DNA from: Siphonobacter sp047605205
GTDB lineage: Bacteria > Bacteroidota > Bacteroidia > Cytophagales > Spirosomataceae
NCBI GenBank assembly: GCA_047605205.1
Contig: JASGGE010000001.1
Span: 62,001-126,000 of the forward strand
DNA length: 64,000 nucleotides
Direction of reading: 5' to 3'
The stretch's first letter is position 1; every line of letters starts with the position of its first letter. Positions 18,292 to 28,033 of the stretch are shown piece after piece. The translations under genes were made by a program, and so were the position numbers. Under the pieces are notes generated by a model that saw nothing but the letters and a program-made list of their open reading frames with translations, did no database searches and was not told the origin of the DNA.

Positions 18292-20507
18292 ACAAGCTGA
18301 AACGAACCTTATCCATCATTATATACCAACTGTATGCTAATGCGTTACTGGCTTGTGTTTTGCTGGCACTAGGAGGTTATTTGTTGGCGGCTTCAGTGAC
18401 AGATAGCATGGCATTTAAAGTAATAGCCGCTGTGATTGGTTTCGGGGTGGGCCTTCAAACCAGTAAGCTATATCAGAACAAACGTGTGCAAGCCATTAAG
18501 CTTATGCACGACAGAATCGGTGAAACAGAGTATAGTCTGGGGTTATTAGACAAAGATGAATACACCATAGCCGAGCGTTTACAGCTTGAGCGGCTTAGTC
18601 AGTTAACGGGTCATTTTAAAACACCGCAGATCTGGTTTAGTCATTTGGGCCCTTACCTTGCCGTTTTTGCCGTATCGTTATTCATATTTATCGGGTATCC
18701 GTATTTTAAAGCCAGTTCCGGGACAACTCCTGACGTGGAACTGCAAGCAGCTACACAGAAAGCCAACCCTTTGCTTCCACCCGTGTTCAAACGGGCTCAG
18801 GTAACTATTGAATCCCCTGCTTATACGGGTATTCCGCTTAAACATAGTTCAGAGTTACACGTAAAAGCATACATAGGCTCCATACTGACCTGGCGGGTAA
18901 GTCTGTCGGCTACTGACCATGTTTCGGTTGTGCTGGTGAATAGTAAAGGGGAAGAATTACCGTTTCAAAGTAAAGGATCAGTTTTTGAATATCGTGATAA
19001 ATTACTGGCTACTGGGCTTTATGCCATAAAGGCGTATTGGTCGGGTCAATCGGAAAGAAAAAAAGTTATTTATCAGTCGGATTATTATCAGTTGGAAGCT
19101 CAGCTGGACCTGGCTCCACAAATTACTCCAGATACCAGGGAATTATACACTTTCCATGTAAAGAAAGATCCGATGACTATCCAGATCTCTGCTAAAATCT
19201 CGGATGATTTTCAGGTAAAACAAGCGTACCTGATGGCTACCTTGGCCCGTGGTTCTGGCGAAAATGTAAAGTTTCGGGAGGTGAAAATTCCTTTACAGCC
19301 GAGTTCATTTAAAGAAGCTCATCTGCAGAAAGTGCTGGACTTAAAAGCTTTAAATTTTACGCCAGGAGATGAGCTCTATTATTATTGGGCAGCTCTGGAC
19401 TCCAAACAGCCGGAAGCCAATTTCACTAAATCAGATACCTATTTCATTGTTTATAAAGATAGTACGCAACTGGAAGAAGCCGATTTGGCTACCATGGCCG
19501 TGAATATTATGCCGGAATATTTTCGCAGCCAGCGGCAAATTATTATTGATACGGAAAAATTGATTGCCAAACGCAGGAAAATTACGGAAAGTGAATTCAA
19601 GTATTTATCCAACGAAATTGGCTTTGATCAGAAAGCTTTGCGTTTGCGGTATGGGCAGTTTTTAGGGGAAGAATTTGAAAATTCCATTGGGGGCCATGAC
19701 CTTCAGCCTGAAGGTAATATCCTGGAAGGCTACGTCCATAAGCACGATACCGAAAACGAAGGGGCAAAAGCATTTGCTTTTAAACTAGGGCAACAGGCAG
19801 AAGGAAGCCAACACGAAATCACCCGGCCGGGCGAGGGCGGGCACCATCATGGCGGAGGGGCTACTACAGAGGCTCCATCGCAGGACCCGCTGGCAGCGTT
19901 AATGGAACAATATGTTCATAACCATGACGACGGAGAAGTGAATACTTTCCACGAAGAATCCACGAAGAGTCTTTTAAAAATGTCAGTCGAACAGATGTGG
20001 CAGTCGGAACTACACTTGCGGATGTACGAACCTGAAAAGGCTCTTCCTATTGAAAAAAAGGCACTCGAATATCTGAAAATGGCTCAGCATAAGGCCCGTA
20101 GTTTTGTAAAGAAATCCAGTTCTGATCCGCCACCGATTAAGGAAAAGGAAAAACGATTGACAGGAGAACTGAAGAATGTAAATGCGGCTTTCTCGCAGGA
20201 ACGCTTTTATACTTCCCAATCTATTCGGAAGCAGGCTAGTTTGGTATTAGGTCTTCTGGAACAATCTGTTTTAACCGCAGACCATAAGCGAATGGTGATA
20301 CAACTAAGTGCAGCGTTAACGGAAAGCAGGAACTGGTCACTTTTAAAACACCTGCAACAATGGGGAAGTACTGGAAAGCTCTCTACTCCTGACCGACAAC
20401 AACTTAAGGCTGAATTGTACGAGATAAGTGATTCGGCGGGTCAAACCAGCCATTCTTATACGAGCAAAAAGAATCTGGAACGCTCTTTCTGGCAACATCT
20501 TCAATGA
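18288..20507 (+). CDS. large membrane-anchored protein, DUF4175-like
   Basis: 739 aa from the ATG at 18288, which overlaps the previous stop as ATGA; an in-frame ATG at 18264 exists but is less likely. Two hydrophobic segments lie near the N-terminus (around 15-55) and another near 120-140; the rest is a large extracytoplasmic or soluble domain with beta-rich then helical parts. A histidine/glycine-rich linker GEGGHHHGGG falls near residue 520, and the C-terminal third is charged and coiled-coil-like. Similar proteins (DUF4175-like) accompany MoxR-DUF58-BatA genes in this phylum. Function unknown. It overlaps the following gene by four bases. Confidence 0.72.
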   Translation: MNKLKRTLSIIIYQLYANALLACVLLALGGYLLAASVTDSMAFKVIAAVIGFGVGLQTSKLYQNKRVQAIKLMHDRIGETEYSLGLLDKDEYTIAERLQLERLSQLTGHFKTPQIWFSHLGPYLAVFAVSLFIFIGYPYFKASSGTTPDVELQAATQKANPLLPPVFKRAQVTIESPAYTGIPLKHSSELHVKAYIGSILTWRVSLSATDHVSVVLVNSKGEELPFQSKGSVFEYRDKLLATGLYAIKAYWSGQSERKKVIYQSDYYQLEAQLDLAPQITPDTRELYTFHVKKDPMTIQISAKISDDFQVKQAYLMATLARGSGENVKFREVKIPLQPSSFKEAHLQKVLDLKALNFTPGDELYYYWAALDSKQPEANFTKSDTYFIVYKDSTQLEEADLATMAVNIMPEYFRSQRQIIIDTEKLIAKRRKITESEFKYLSNEIGFDQKALRLRYGQFLGEEFENSIGGHDLQPEGNILEGYVHKHDTENEGAKAFAFKLGQQAEGSQHEITRPGEGGHHHGGGATTEAPSQDPLAALMEQYVHNHDDGEVNTFHEESTKSLLKMSVEQMWQSELHLRMYEPEKALPIEKKALEYLKMAQHKARSFVKKSSSDPPPIKEKEKRLTGELKNVNAAFSQERFYTSQSIRKQASLVLGLLEQSVLTADHKRMVIQLSAALTESRNWSLLKHLQQWGSTGKLSTPDRQQLKAELYEISDSAGQTSHSYTSKKNLERSFWQHLQ

Positions 20508-22084
20508 TTGAATTTGATTTTAAGGCCCCTTTGAATTGGGCGATTCTTGCCCTATTAGTTGGCATACTGGCTGTACAGCTTGGCTTTATTCTTCGTAACC
20601 CCACTTTATCGTTTCGAAAGAAGGCGATCAAATCAGGTTTAAATGGAGCCGTCTGGTTAATACTGGTTGCTTTCATACTGCAACCCATCTGGAAATACGA
20701 ACATCGGGTTCGCCATGTGAGTATCGTAGGCAAGGAAGTTCCGGCTACTTTTGTTCGTACACTGGCTGCATTGCCGCCACAGGATGATTATCAGGAGGCC
20801 GACTCCGTAACGTTGGTTGGGGCCGGTTTCTCAGACGCCCTCATGAGTCAATTGAGTGGTAAATCACTCAGATGGATTCCCTATCAGCCGGTTGGCCTGC
20901 CCGATCAGTTACAGTGGAAGGGCATACTACGAAAGGGAGAAAAACAGCATATTACGGGTCAGATAATGCTTGATAACCCGGCGGTGCTTAAAATTGCCTA
21001 CGGCAAACAGATACTAGACAGTTTATCACTTCCTGAAGGTACTCATCCTTTCCGGCTCAGTTTCCCATCCTTCGTTCAGGGTAAAGTACAAACAGAGCTA
21101 TTGGTAGATAACAAAGTCGCTGATACCGTCCGTTTTTTTAGTACTTCGGTTCCGACTTTGCACTATCAAATCGTGTTAAGTAATCCTGATTTTGAAAGTA
21201 AAACATTAGCCGAGTATTTAGGAAAGGCGGGTCATTCGGTGCGAGTAGAGGCTCAGGTGTCAAAAGATATGCAGGCCAGTCTTCAGCTAAATCGTAGTGG
21301 TAATCCTGACGTGATTATTACCGATCCCGATCAGGTAGGGCAAGCCCAGATAAAAAAAGCATATGCTGAAGGCAAAAGTATTCTGTTTATCAATGTTACC
21401 AATCCGGAGGTAGATGCCAGGAAAATAAACCAGAGCTTAGGCACACATTTTCAGGTCAGAAAAATTTCAAATGAACCTGGTGTTACCCTCTCAAGTAAAG
21501 TAAATGCCTTACCCTATCAGTTTATAAGCGAGTTGACGCAAACGGATGTTGCGGGCGTTCCGGTAGCCATTCAGAAACGATCAGCCAAGGTTGGCCTAAG
21601 TTTCCTAAGTGAAACGTATCCGTTACGTTTGGCAGGAGACAGTCTGATCTATGATCAGATCTGGTCGGGAATATTACAGAATTTACAACCAGGCTTTTCC
21701 AATAATGTTACTCTGTCTGCTCCCTTATATCCAGCGATAACAACCCTCCTGCAAATCAATAACAGTAGTGAACAGAAGAATACGATTGCTCTTTCCAATG
21801 ATACCCTAACCGCGAAATCTTCAGTTATCAATCCTCATACCCTGTTTGCCGAGCTAGTCCCCCGGCATTCTGGCTGGTTTACCCTTCAGGATACCCTGGC
21901 CGCCTACGTTGAACAACCCACCTCGGCTGCTTTCCAAAAGGCCCGCATACAGCAATATCTCAGGAGCTATACTCAGCCCGTTTTGAGTAAGGCTACCAGT
22001 ATTCATCATGTGCCTGACTGGCTATGGTTTCTAGTACTGGTGCTTGGTTTTACGGCTCTGTGGATTGAAGCAAAATTTACTTAA
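20504..22084 (+). CDS. membrane protein closing the MoxR gene cluster
   Basis: 526 aa; start ATG overlaps the previous stop as ATGA (20504-20507), so translation is coupled. Two transmembrane segments at the N-terminus (about 8-28 and 46-63) and one at the C-terminus (WLWFLVLVLGFTALWIEAKF) bracket a roughly 430-residue extracytoplasmic region. This topology mirrors the BatA-like protein three genes upstream, and this kind of architecture occurs in BatA/DUF4159-type cluster members. A GATase-like beta-alpha stretch (PDVIITDPDQVGQAQIKKAY) is visible in the middle. No enzyme motif recognised. Confidence 0.7.
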   Translation: MIEFDFKAPLNWAILALLVGILAVQLGFILRNPTLSFRKKAIKSGLNGAVWLILVAFILQPIWKYEHRVRHVSIVGKEVPATFVRTLAALPPQDDYQEADSVTLVGAGFSDALMSQLSGKSLRWIPYQPVGLPDQLQWKGILRKGEKQHITGQIMLDNPAVLKIAYGKQILDSLSLPEGTHPFRLSFPSFVQGKVQTELLVDNKVADTVRFFSTSVPTLHYQIVLSNPDFESKTLAEYLGKAGHSVRVEAQVSKDMQASLQLNRSGNPDVIITDPDQVGQAQIKKAYAEGKSILFINVTNPEVDARKINQSLGTHFQVRKISNEPGVTLSSKVNALPYQFISELTQTDVAGVPVAIQKRSAKVGLSFLSETYPLRLAGDSLIYDQIWSGILQNLQPGFSNNVTLSAPLYPAITTLLQINNSSEQKNTIALSNDTLTAKSSVINPHTLFAELVPRHSGWFTLQDTLAAYVEQPTSAAFQKARIQQYLRSYTQPVLSKATSIHHVPDWLWFLVLVLGFTALWIEAKFT

Positions 22085-22418
22085 CTGGTAGAATTAACTG
22101 CCCGAAAACGGATCTATCCATGGGAACGATGGTTTTTATACGCAGTTCGTAAAAACAGATTGCTAATCCCTTTCTTAAACAGGTTAATAAAGTGATCAGC
22201 TTGACTCAGTTGGTTAATAAAGAAAACAATCAGCAAAAAAAAACGGCATCAGTAGTTTCATAGTCGGTTTAGGGCTGAAAAAGGAGCGAAGGGGATGGTT
22301 CCCTTCGCTCGCATGAGTTCGTGAAGCGAATTACCAGGGTTTGCCTGTATTTTGCAATAACCAGGATTTCGACCATGCACTATTTTTATCATCTTAAGTA
22401 GTCGTTTCAAGTAGTTCG
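22085..22418. other. intergenic region, no intact gene
   Basis: About 330 bases with no supportable intact gene. It holds the inverted repeat listed at 22284-22310 and an 11-base direct repeat GGTTAATAAAG at 22182-22192 and 22212-22222. Part of it may be decayed upstream sequence of the ROK fragment that follows, but similarity is too weak to claim. Confidence 0.4.
22284..22310. terminator. strong inverted repeat after the MoxR cluster
   Basis: Perfect 10-bp stem GAGCGAAGGG / CCCTTCGCTC with a 7-base loop. The right flank has no T-run on the plus strand; on the minus strand the hairpin is followed by CTTTTTC, so it looks like a better terminator for leftward transcription. It may still end or stabilise the plus-strand mRNA of the ten-gene run, whose last stop is 200 bases upstream. 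Confidence 0.5.
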
Positions 22419-22631
22419 ATGGCGGCATTGGCACTAGTCGTTGGCATGACGATTGGCATAGGGTTGGGTTCTGGCATCATTATTAATAATCAGCTTTATA
22501 CCGGAGTAAACTGTAGAGCAGGCGAAATAGGTTTGTTACCCTGTGAAAGACCATTGAATACTACACGTCAACGGGTTTTTGAATCCATTCATCAGACTAC
22601 TGCTTTAGATGCCAGCCTTGTCAATGCATAG
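22419..22631 (+). pseudogene. fragment of a ROK-family sugar kinase or regulator
   Basis: A 70-codon frame encodes the central ROK signature: TIGIGLGSGIIINNQLYTG followed by NCRAGEIGLLP, matching the ROK glycine-rich ATP-binding strand and the conserved AGEIG loop. Intact ROK proteins are 300-400 aa, so the N-terminal half and the C-terminal zinc-motif/helical region are missing here. No in-frame continuation was found on either side. It is best read as a decayed remnant, perhaps of a regulator or kinase once linked to the SusC/SusD pair downstream. It is unlikely to be expressed as a functional protein. Confidence 0.65.
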
Positions 22632-23097
22632 TTTTATATAATACTATTCTTTCAAATAATTATACATTTTCATTATTTTGTGTTTATATATTGATACTTT
22701 TTTATATCCTTGTTGCACAATTATTTCGAAGATTAATTCAATTCCAAGATCTAAACAGAAACGCATGCCAGTTAGATTTAGGGATTTCTGTTTAATTATT
22801 ATTTCGTTCTTAGCCCTAATCTGACCTAATGCAATTTTATCATGTGCCTACAGGCAGGTACAATTCATTTCTTTCCATCACTACGCTATTGTTTGAATAA
22901 GTGAATAAGCCTCTTCTTGGTTAAGGGGGCCTTCGTGTACATTAACGAATCTTACTTTACCTCTAACTATTTTTCATTAAAGTCGATGATCTCTACTGAT
23001 AGTTCTCCCTGAATTCTTACTGCTTGTTGGGTTCTTACGAACCTTATCACTAACGCACAGTCAATTCTATTTCACTATCAAAACAAGTGACCAAACG
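22632..23097. other. AT-rich leader upstream of the second SusC gene
   Basis: About 465 AT-rich bases with no gene. It should carry the promoter of the second SusC/SusD operon, but only partial -7-like matches (for example TATTTTTC at 22968-22975) with no properly spaced TTG were seen. A small hairpin GGTTC-TTAC-GAACC lies about 60 bases before the SusC start. Confidence 0.45.
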
Positions 23098-26000
23098 ATG
23101 CAAAACCTCTTACCTATTTATTCTTCCAGTTGGATTCGAATGTCCTTCTGGGCGGCCCTGCTTGTGTTACTACCCAGCTCTGCTCTATGGGCCAAATTGC
23201 CTGATAAGCAATATACTAATCCGAAAGCAAAGAAAGCGGCCTTAAAGGTGATAATCATTAAGGGAAATGTACGAGATGAAACCGGAAAGGGCCTGCCGGG
23301 CGTGAGTGTTCGGGTAAAGGATGGTCAACAGGGTACCGTTACAGATGGAAACGGCGATTTTACTATTCAGGCTCCTGACCAAAATAGCGTTCTGGTCTTT
23401 AGTTATGTAGGTTATAAGGCTCAGGAAATAGTAGTGGGTGAACGTACCGTCCTTACCGTCAGTATGGAGCCGGCTAATCAGGCTCTGAATGAAGTAGTGG
23501 TAATTGGTTACGGAACTGCTAAGAAAAAAGATGTGGTTGGGGCACTAGATATTGTTTCCGCGAAAGAAGCAGGCTCTACTACGGCTACGAATGCTTCTCA
23601 GTTGCTGATTGGGAAAGCAGCAGGGGTGCAGGTTGTGCAATCTAACGGAACGCCCGGCTCTGATGCCCAGATTCTGATTCGGGGGACAGGGTCTTTTACC
23701 GGAGTTGATCCGCTTTACGTAATTGATGGTATTCAGGGGAGTAAAACGATGTTCAATACTCTTTCACCACAGGATATTGAAAACATCACTATTCTGAAGG
23801 ATGCTTCTTCAACGGCTATCTATGGTTCAGCAGCGGCCAATGGAGTAGTGATCATAACGACGAAAAAAGGTCGTGCGGGAACTCCTAAAATCAGCGTTAA
23901 TTCCCAGTGGGGTGTTGCTCAGGCCTGGAAAAGGCTGGATTTGTTGAACGCGTCTCAATATGTGGATTTGTTAAAGGATTTTGCTGCGACGACTAACTCT
24001 GTGTTGCCCGCAAAATTCAGTACTTCGGAAGTGACAACCGATCGTACCAACTGGCAGGATCAGATTTTTCGTTTGGCTCTGGTTTCTCAAAACGACGTAA
24101 GCATCAGCGGAGGGAGCGAAAAAGTAAATTACAACTTCTCCCTGACGCATATGCACCAGGAAGCCATTGTTAAAAACTTCGTAGACAACCGTTTGAATGC
24201 CCGTTTCGCTCTTGATGAAACCCTGGGACGTTTTCATTTTGGGCAAACGTTGAATATCCGTTACATCAAGGATAAAGGTCAGGTAGCCAGTATTTACGAT
24301 GCCGTCTACTTTGCTCCTTACAAACCCATTTATGATTCAAGCGTACCTGGGGGGTATTCAATAACAACAAACGTAGATGATTTTAGCAATGGGAATAACC
24401 CGCTGGCAGCTATTAATCTAAACAAACCCGTTAGCAGCAGCTTTGTGTTTTTTCCTCAGTTTTTTGCTGAAGTAGACATTTGGGGCGGCTTACGTTTCCG
24501 CTCACAACTATCAGCTGAAATTAGTGGGGGCAAGTCAGAGAGCTACCAATATGCCTACACCGGCGGCAACAACCTGACCTATCCGCAGCAGGCTACGCTA
24601 GGGTATAATAACTACTCCTTTTATACCCTGGAAAATTACTTCTCGTATACCAAAACCTTTGGCAAGCATACCATTTCGGCCACATTAGGAAATAGTTACC
24701 TTGATCCAGGAAAAGCTTCTAGTGTTGATGCAAAAGGAACGAGTATTCCTAATGATAACATTCAGAACATCAGCGTAGCTCAAACACAGACTGTTACTGG
24801 TAGTACCTATGGATACGCCCGCTCGTCAGTGATATCTTATTTTGGTCGGGGAAGTTATTCATTTGAAAACAAATATACCCTATCGGCCAGCTATCGTCGG
24901 GATGGAGCTTCTAATTTTGGTGCGAATAACCGGTTTGGTAATTTCTATGGTTTTGGAGCAGCCTGGCGATTTGTCGATGAGGCATTTATTAAAAACAAGC
25001 TGGCATTTTTATCAGATGGAAAGTTTCGTGTGGGTATTGGACGGACGGGAAATAACTCCATTCCTACAACAGGGGTTACAAATGTGCTGACCTTCAGTGG
25101 TAGCCCTAATGGTAATCTTGTGTATTCACTGGGAACCAACGAAGGCTTTAATCCTGGGACGACCATCAATACCCTGGCAAACCCTAATATCCGCTGGGAA
25201 ACCACTGATCAGACCGATATTGGCCTGGAGCTTGGTTTCCTGAATAATAAGCTAACGATTGGCCTTGATTATTATAACCGTAAAAGTTCAGGGCTGCTTG
25301 TTAGTGTACCCGTTTCGGGGAGTACTGGAGCCTCTTTAAGTGGTACGCAACCCAGTAAATACGCTAATGCTGCAAGTGCCCAGAACAAAGGTTTTGAATT
25401 TACGATTGGTTACCGGAACTCAGCTGGTAAAGACTTTGGCTATAACGTAAGTGCTAACATTGCCTATAACAAAAACGTTGTAAATTCACTGGGAAGTGAG
25501 TTTGCGGCTCCTATTCAGGCAGGGTCTTTTAGCAACTTACCAACCTTTACGTATACAGCTGCGGGTTCGGCCATTGGATCTTTCTATGGGTATATGAAAG
25601 ACCACGTCGCCAAAGATCAGGCTGAAATTGATGCATTAAATGCACAAGCCATTCAGATAACCGGAAATTCCAGTGCTGTTTATCAATCGGGCCTATTACC
25701 GGGCGATTTTATTTTCAAGGATATCAATGGAGACGGTCAGGTAACGAGTGCCGATCAAAAAATCCTGGGTAACCCAATTCCGAAGGTAGTGTATGGCTTT
25801 AATGCCGGAATCAATTTCAAGAATTTTGATCTAAATCTGGTAGTATCAGGAGTAGCTGGCCTGAAACTACTGAATGCCTTCAAATTTGTAACGGTTAACG
25901 AATCAACCGGGCACAATGCTTCAACGGCTATTCTCAACCGCTGGCGTCAGTCAGGGGATGTGGCAGAATTACCAAGAGCAGGGCAAAGTGCTACCGGAGA

Positions 26001-26304
26001 CGGTAATCTTCGTCCTTCAGACTGGTGGTTGGAAAGCGGCAATTATGCCCGTATTCGTAACCTGACGATTGGCTATACTGTCCCTGAAAATTTACTAGGC
26101 AAGCTTGGGAATGGGAAGGTAGTAAGTCGGGTACGTGTTTTTGTTGCTGCCCAAAACCTGTTAACGATTACGAAGTACACGGGTTATGATCCGGAAATCA
26201 GCACCCAAAATGGGGGCAGCTATATTTTCTCCCGTGGAATTGATGACCGCCTGCAATTGCCTCAGCCACGTACGTTCCTGGGCGGTATTCAACTTGGGTT
26301 TTAA
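23098..26304 (+). CDS. SusC/RagA-family TonB-linked outer membrane importer, second copy
   Basis: 1068-aa TonB-dependent outer-membrane transporter. A signal peptide (to about residue 32, ending SALWA) is followed by a carboxypeptidase-regulatory-like domain with GKGLPGVSVRVKDG and VLVFSYVGYKAQE, a TonB-box-like NEVVVIGYGT, a plug with LIRGTGSF and YVIDGI, and a barrel ending FLGGIQLGF. An EF-hand-like DINGDGQVTSADQ calcium-type loop lies near residue 880, as in many SusC barrels. It pairs with the SusD gene 18 bases downstream. No glycoside hydrolase, peptidase or sigma/anti-sigma gene is adjacent, so the substrate is unknown. Confidence 0.95.
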   Translation: MQNLLPIYSSSWIRMSFWAALLVLLPSSALWAKLPDKQYTNPKAKKAALKVIIIKGNVRDETGKGLPGVSVRVKDGQQGTVTDGNGDFTIQAPDQNSVLVFSYVGYKAQEIVVGERTVLTVSMEPANQALNEVVVIGYGTAKKKDVVGALDIVSAKEAGSTTATNASQLLIGKAAGVQVVQSNGTPGSDAQILIRGTGSFTGVDPLYVIDGIQGSKTMFNTLSPQDIENITILKDASSTAIYGSAAANGVVIITTKKGRAGTPKISVNSQWGVAQAWKRLDLLNASQYVDLLKDFAATTNSVLPAKFSTSEVTTDRTNWQDQIFRLALVSQNDVSISGGSEKVNYNFSLTHMHQEAIVKNFVDNRLNARFALDETLGRFHFGQTLNIRYIKDKGQVASIYDAVYFAPYKPIYDSSVPGGYSITTNVDDFSNGNNPLAAINLNKPVSSSFVFFPQFFAEVDIWGGLRFRSQLSAEISGGKSESYQYAYTGGNNLTYPQQATLGYNNYSFYTLENYFSYTKTFGKHTISATLGNSYLDPGKASSVDAKGTSIPNDNIQNISVAQTQTVTGSTYGYARSSVISYFGRGSYSFENKYTLSASYRRDGASNFGANNRFGNFYGFGAAWRFVDEAFIKNKLAFLSDGKFRVGIGRTGNNSIPTTGVTNVLTFSGSPNGNLVYSLGTNEGFNPGTTINTLANPNIRWETTDQTDIGLELGFLNNKLTIGLDYYNRKSSGLLVSVPVSGSTGASLSGTQPSKYANAASAQNKGFEFTIGYRNSAGKDFGYNVSANIAYNKNVVNSLGSEFAAPIQAGSFSNLPTFTYTAAGSAIGSFYGYMKDHVAKDQAEIDALNAQAIQITGNSSAVYQSGLLPGDFIFKDINGDGQVTSADQKILGNPIPKVVYGFNAGINFKNFDLNLVVSGVAGLKLLNAFKFVTVNESTGHNASTAILNRWRQSGDVAELPRAGQSATGDGNLRPSDWWLESGNYARIRNLTIGYTVPENLLGKLGNGKVVSRVRVFVAAQNLLTITKYTGYDPEISTQNGGSYIFSRGIDDRLQLPQPRTFLGGIQLGF

Positions 26305-26322
26305 TCTCTAACTCCTTTTGCG

Positions 26323-27918
26323 ATGAAAAAAATTATTTTCTATATAATGCTTTTGATAGCTGGGGGGGGAATCTTCAGCTGTAGTAAGTCCCGACTGGAA
26401 CTAACCAGTTTAAGTAGTTATGATTACGATACCTATTTTAATTCAGCAGATGGACTAAATCAGGCCGTGATTGCTACCTACGCTACGTTATTACACAATG
26501 GCTTATGGTCTCGGGAGTATTACTTTATCTTTGATTTGTTGGGGTACGAAGCCAAAAAAACCACTAATATGCAGGGAGACATGGCTCAATTGGCAGATTA
26601 TTCGTTTGGAACCAGTCAGACGCAGATTGGGCAACTCTGGAACAGCCTATATCGGATGATTTTTAGAGCAAATGTGGTGATTGACCGGGCGACTGTCTGG
26701 AATCCAAGTTCCACAACCGACCAGGAAAAAGCCAAACAATACATTGCTGAAGCCCGTTTCTTGCGTTCCTATGCCTATTTCAACATCGTTAATTTGTGGG
26801 GGCGAGCTCCGCTCTATACTTCCTACGACAGTACAGTAGCGAATAATTACCCTTCACGTGCTTCCGTAGAATCCATTTGGAGTTTCATTGAAAACGACTT
26901 GACGCAGGCCGCGGCTGATCTGCCCGTTTCATACGATGCTGCCACTGGTTTGGGCCGGGCTACGCAAGGTGCTGCCCTTGCTTTATTAGGAAAGTCATAC
27001 CTATATCAGAAGAAATGGGCACAGGCACAGGCTACCCTTAGCCAATTAACAGCAGCCCCCTATGCGTATGCCCTGGATACCAATTACGACAATCTCTTCA
27101 GTAGTACGAACCAAAGTAGTGCGGAAAATATCTTCCAGGTGATGAATGCCGCCTGGACGGATTGGGGCATTGGGAACCAATACTATGTGTTTGGTGGGCA
27201 GGAAACCTGGGGAGGCAAAGCAACGCACTCCGACAGGGCTCAGGAATATGGATTTAAAGACTGGTTTAACGTCTATATTCCTACTACCACTGTGAACTCC
27301 TTTACCTATACGAATCCGAATACAGGGGTTACATACACGGACCCAAGAGCGGCTTTTACCTTTTATGGAAATAAAGCTAGCGGCGGAGATACCTTATACT
27401 GTGAAAACTGTACGGGAGGGAAGATATCTTTCCCATTCAATGAAGCTGATCCGCAAGGATATTACGTTTGGCGGAAGTATGAATATTATGAGGACGTAGC
27501 TTCGTATGGTGGGCCGCAAAGTTCTATTAATGGACAAGTGATTCGTTACGCGGATGTGCTGTTGATGCTGGCTGAAGCCTATATCCAGCAGGGAGATACA
27601 GGTTCAATACCATTGGGTTTGATCAATCAGGTGCGTAGCCGCTCAGGAGCTTTTACGTATACTTCTTTAGGAGATCAAACCAATGCCATGACCATTCTTG
27701 GCAGGGAACGACAACTGGAATTATGCGGGGAACAGTCGCGGTATTTTGATCTTATTCGATGGGGGATTGCCAAAGAAACGATCAATGCTCAGCGAGCGAT
27801 TGAACCCGGCGACGGAAAGCAGCCATTTTTAGACAAAAATGTGTTATTTCCCATTCCGGATGTCGAAAAAAATTACAACCCGAACGTTGCCCGTGATATT
27901 GCCAATGGGTGGAACTAA
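26323..27918 (+). CDS. SusD/RagB-family surface lipoprotein, second copy
   Basis: 531-aa lipoprotein: signal peptide with lipobox IFSC, lipidated Cys20. SusD hallmarks are an early TYFNSADGLNQAVIATYATL helix region (quoted in part: ADGLNQAVIATY), the AEARFLRSYAYFNIVNLWG motif (as AEARFLRSYAYF), VIRYADVLLMLAEAY and the C-terminal ERQLELCGEQSRYFDLIRWG (as ERQLELCGE and YFDLIRWG), closing with LFPIPDVEKNYNPN. It is a fuller match to the classic SusD family than the first pair's partner. It is co-transcribed with the SusC gene and followed by a strong terminator. Confidence 0.94.
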   Translation: MKKIIFYIMLLIAGGGIFSCSKSRLELTSLSSYDYDTYFNSADGLNQAVIATYATLLHNGLWSREYYFIFDLLGYEAKKTTNMQGDMAQLADYSFGTSQTQIGQLWNSLYRMIFRANVVIDRATVWNPSSTTDQEKAKQYIAEARFLRSYAYFNIVNLWGRAPLYTSYDSTVANNYPSRASVESIWSFIENDLTQAAADLPVSYDAATGLGRATQGAALALLGKSYLYQKKWAQAQATLSQLTAAPYAYALDTNYDNLFSSTNQSSAENIFQVMNAAWTDWGIGNQYYVFGGQETWGGKATHSDRAQEYGFKDWFNVYIPTTTVNSFTYTNPNTGVTYTDPRAAFTFYGNKASGGDTLYCENCTGGKISFPFNEADPQGYYVWRKYEYYEDVASYGGPQSSINGQVIRYADVLLMLAEAYIQQGDTGSIPLGLINQVRSRSGAFTYTSLGDQTNAMTILGRERQLELCGEQSRYFDLIRWGIAKETINAQRAIEPGDGKQPFLDKNVLFPIPDVEKNYNPNVARDIANGWN

Positions 27919-27933
27919 GGATTGATTCAGATT

Positions 27934-27964
27934 ACAAGAGGGGTCAATGATCGACCCCTCTTGT
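27934..27964 (+). terminator. terminator of the second SusC/SusD operon
   Basis: Perfect 12-bp stem ACAAGAGGGGTC / GACCCCTCTTGT with a 7-base loop, followed by CTTTGTCT. It lies 15 bases after the SusD stop. The pncB gene converges from the right, so the hairpin may serve both strands. Confidence 0.8.
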
Positions 27965-28033
27965 CTTTGTCTATATCCTAAAAAAATGAGTAGGGGAATG
28001 GGTTGCTATGGCTGGTTATTAAATGGATGCTTG

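Noticed and set aside
22130..22260. possible N-terminal helix-turn-helix remnant of the ROK gene
   Set aside because: A few residues look suggestive, but frames are broken by stops and the match is too weak to claim.
22284..22310. inverted repeat as an operator for the ROK or SusC genes
   Set aside because: It is far from both starts, and its stem and flank fit a terminator-like hairpin better.
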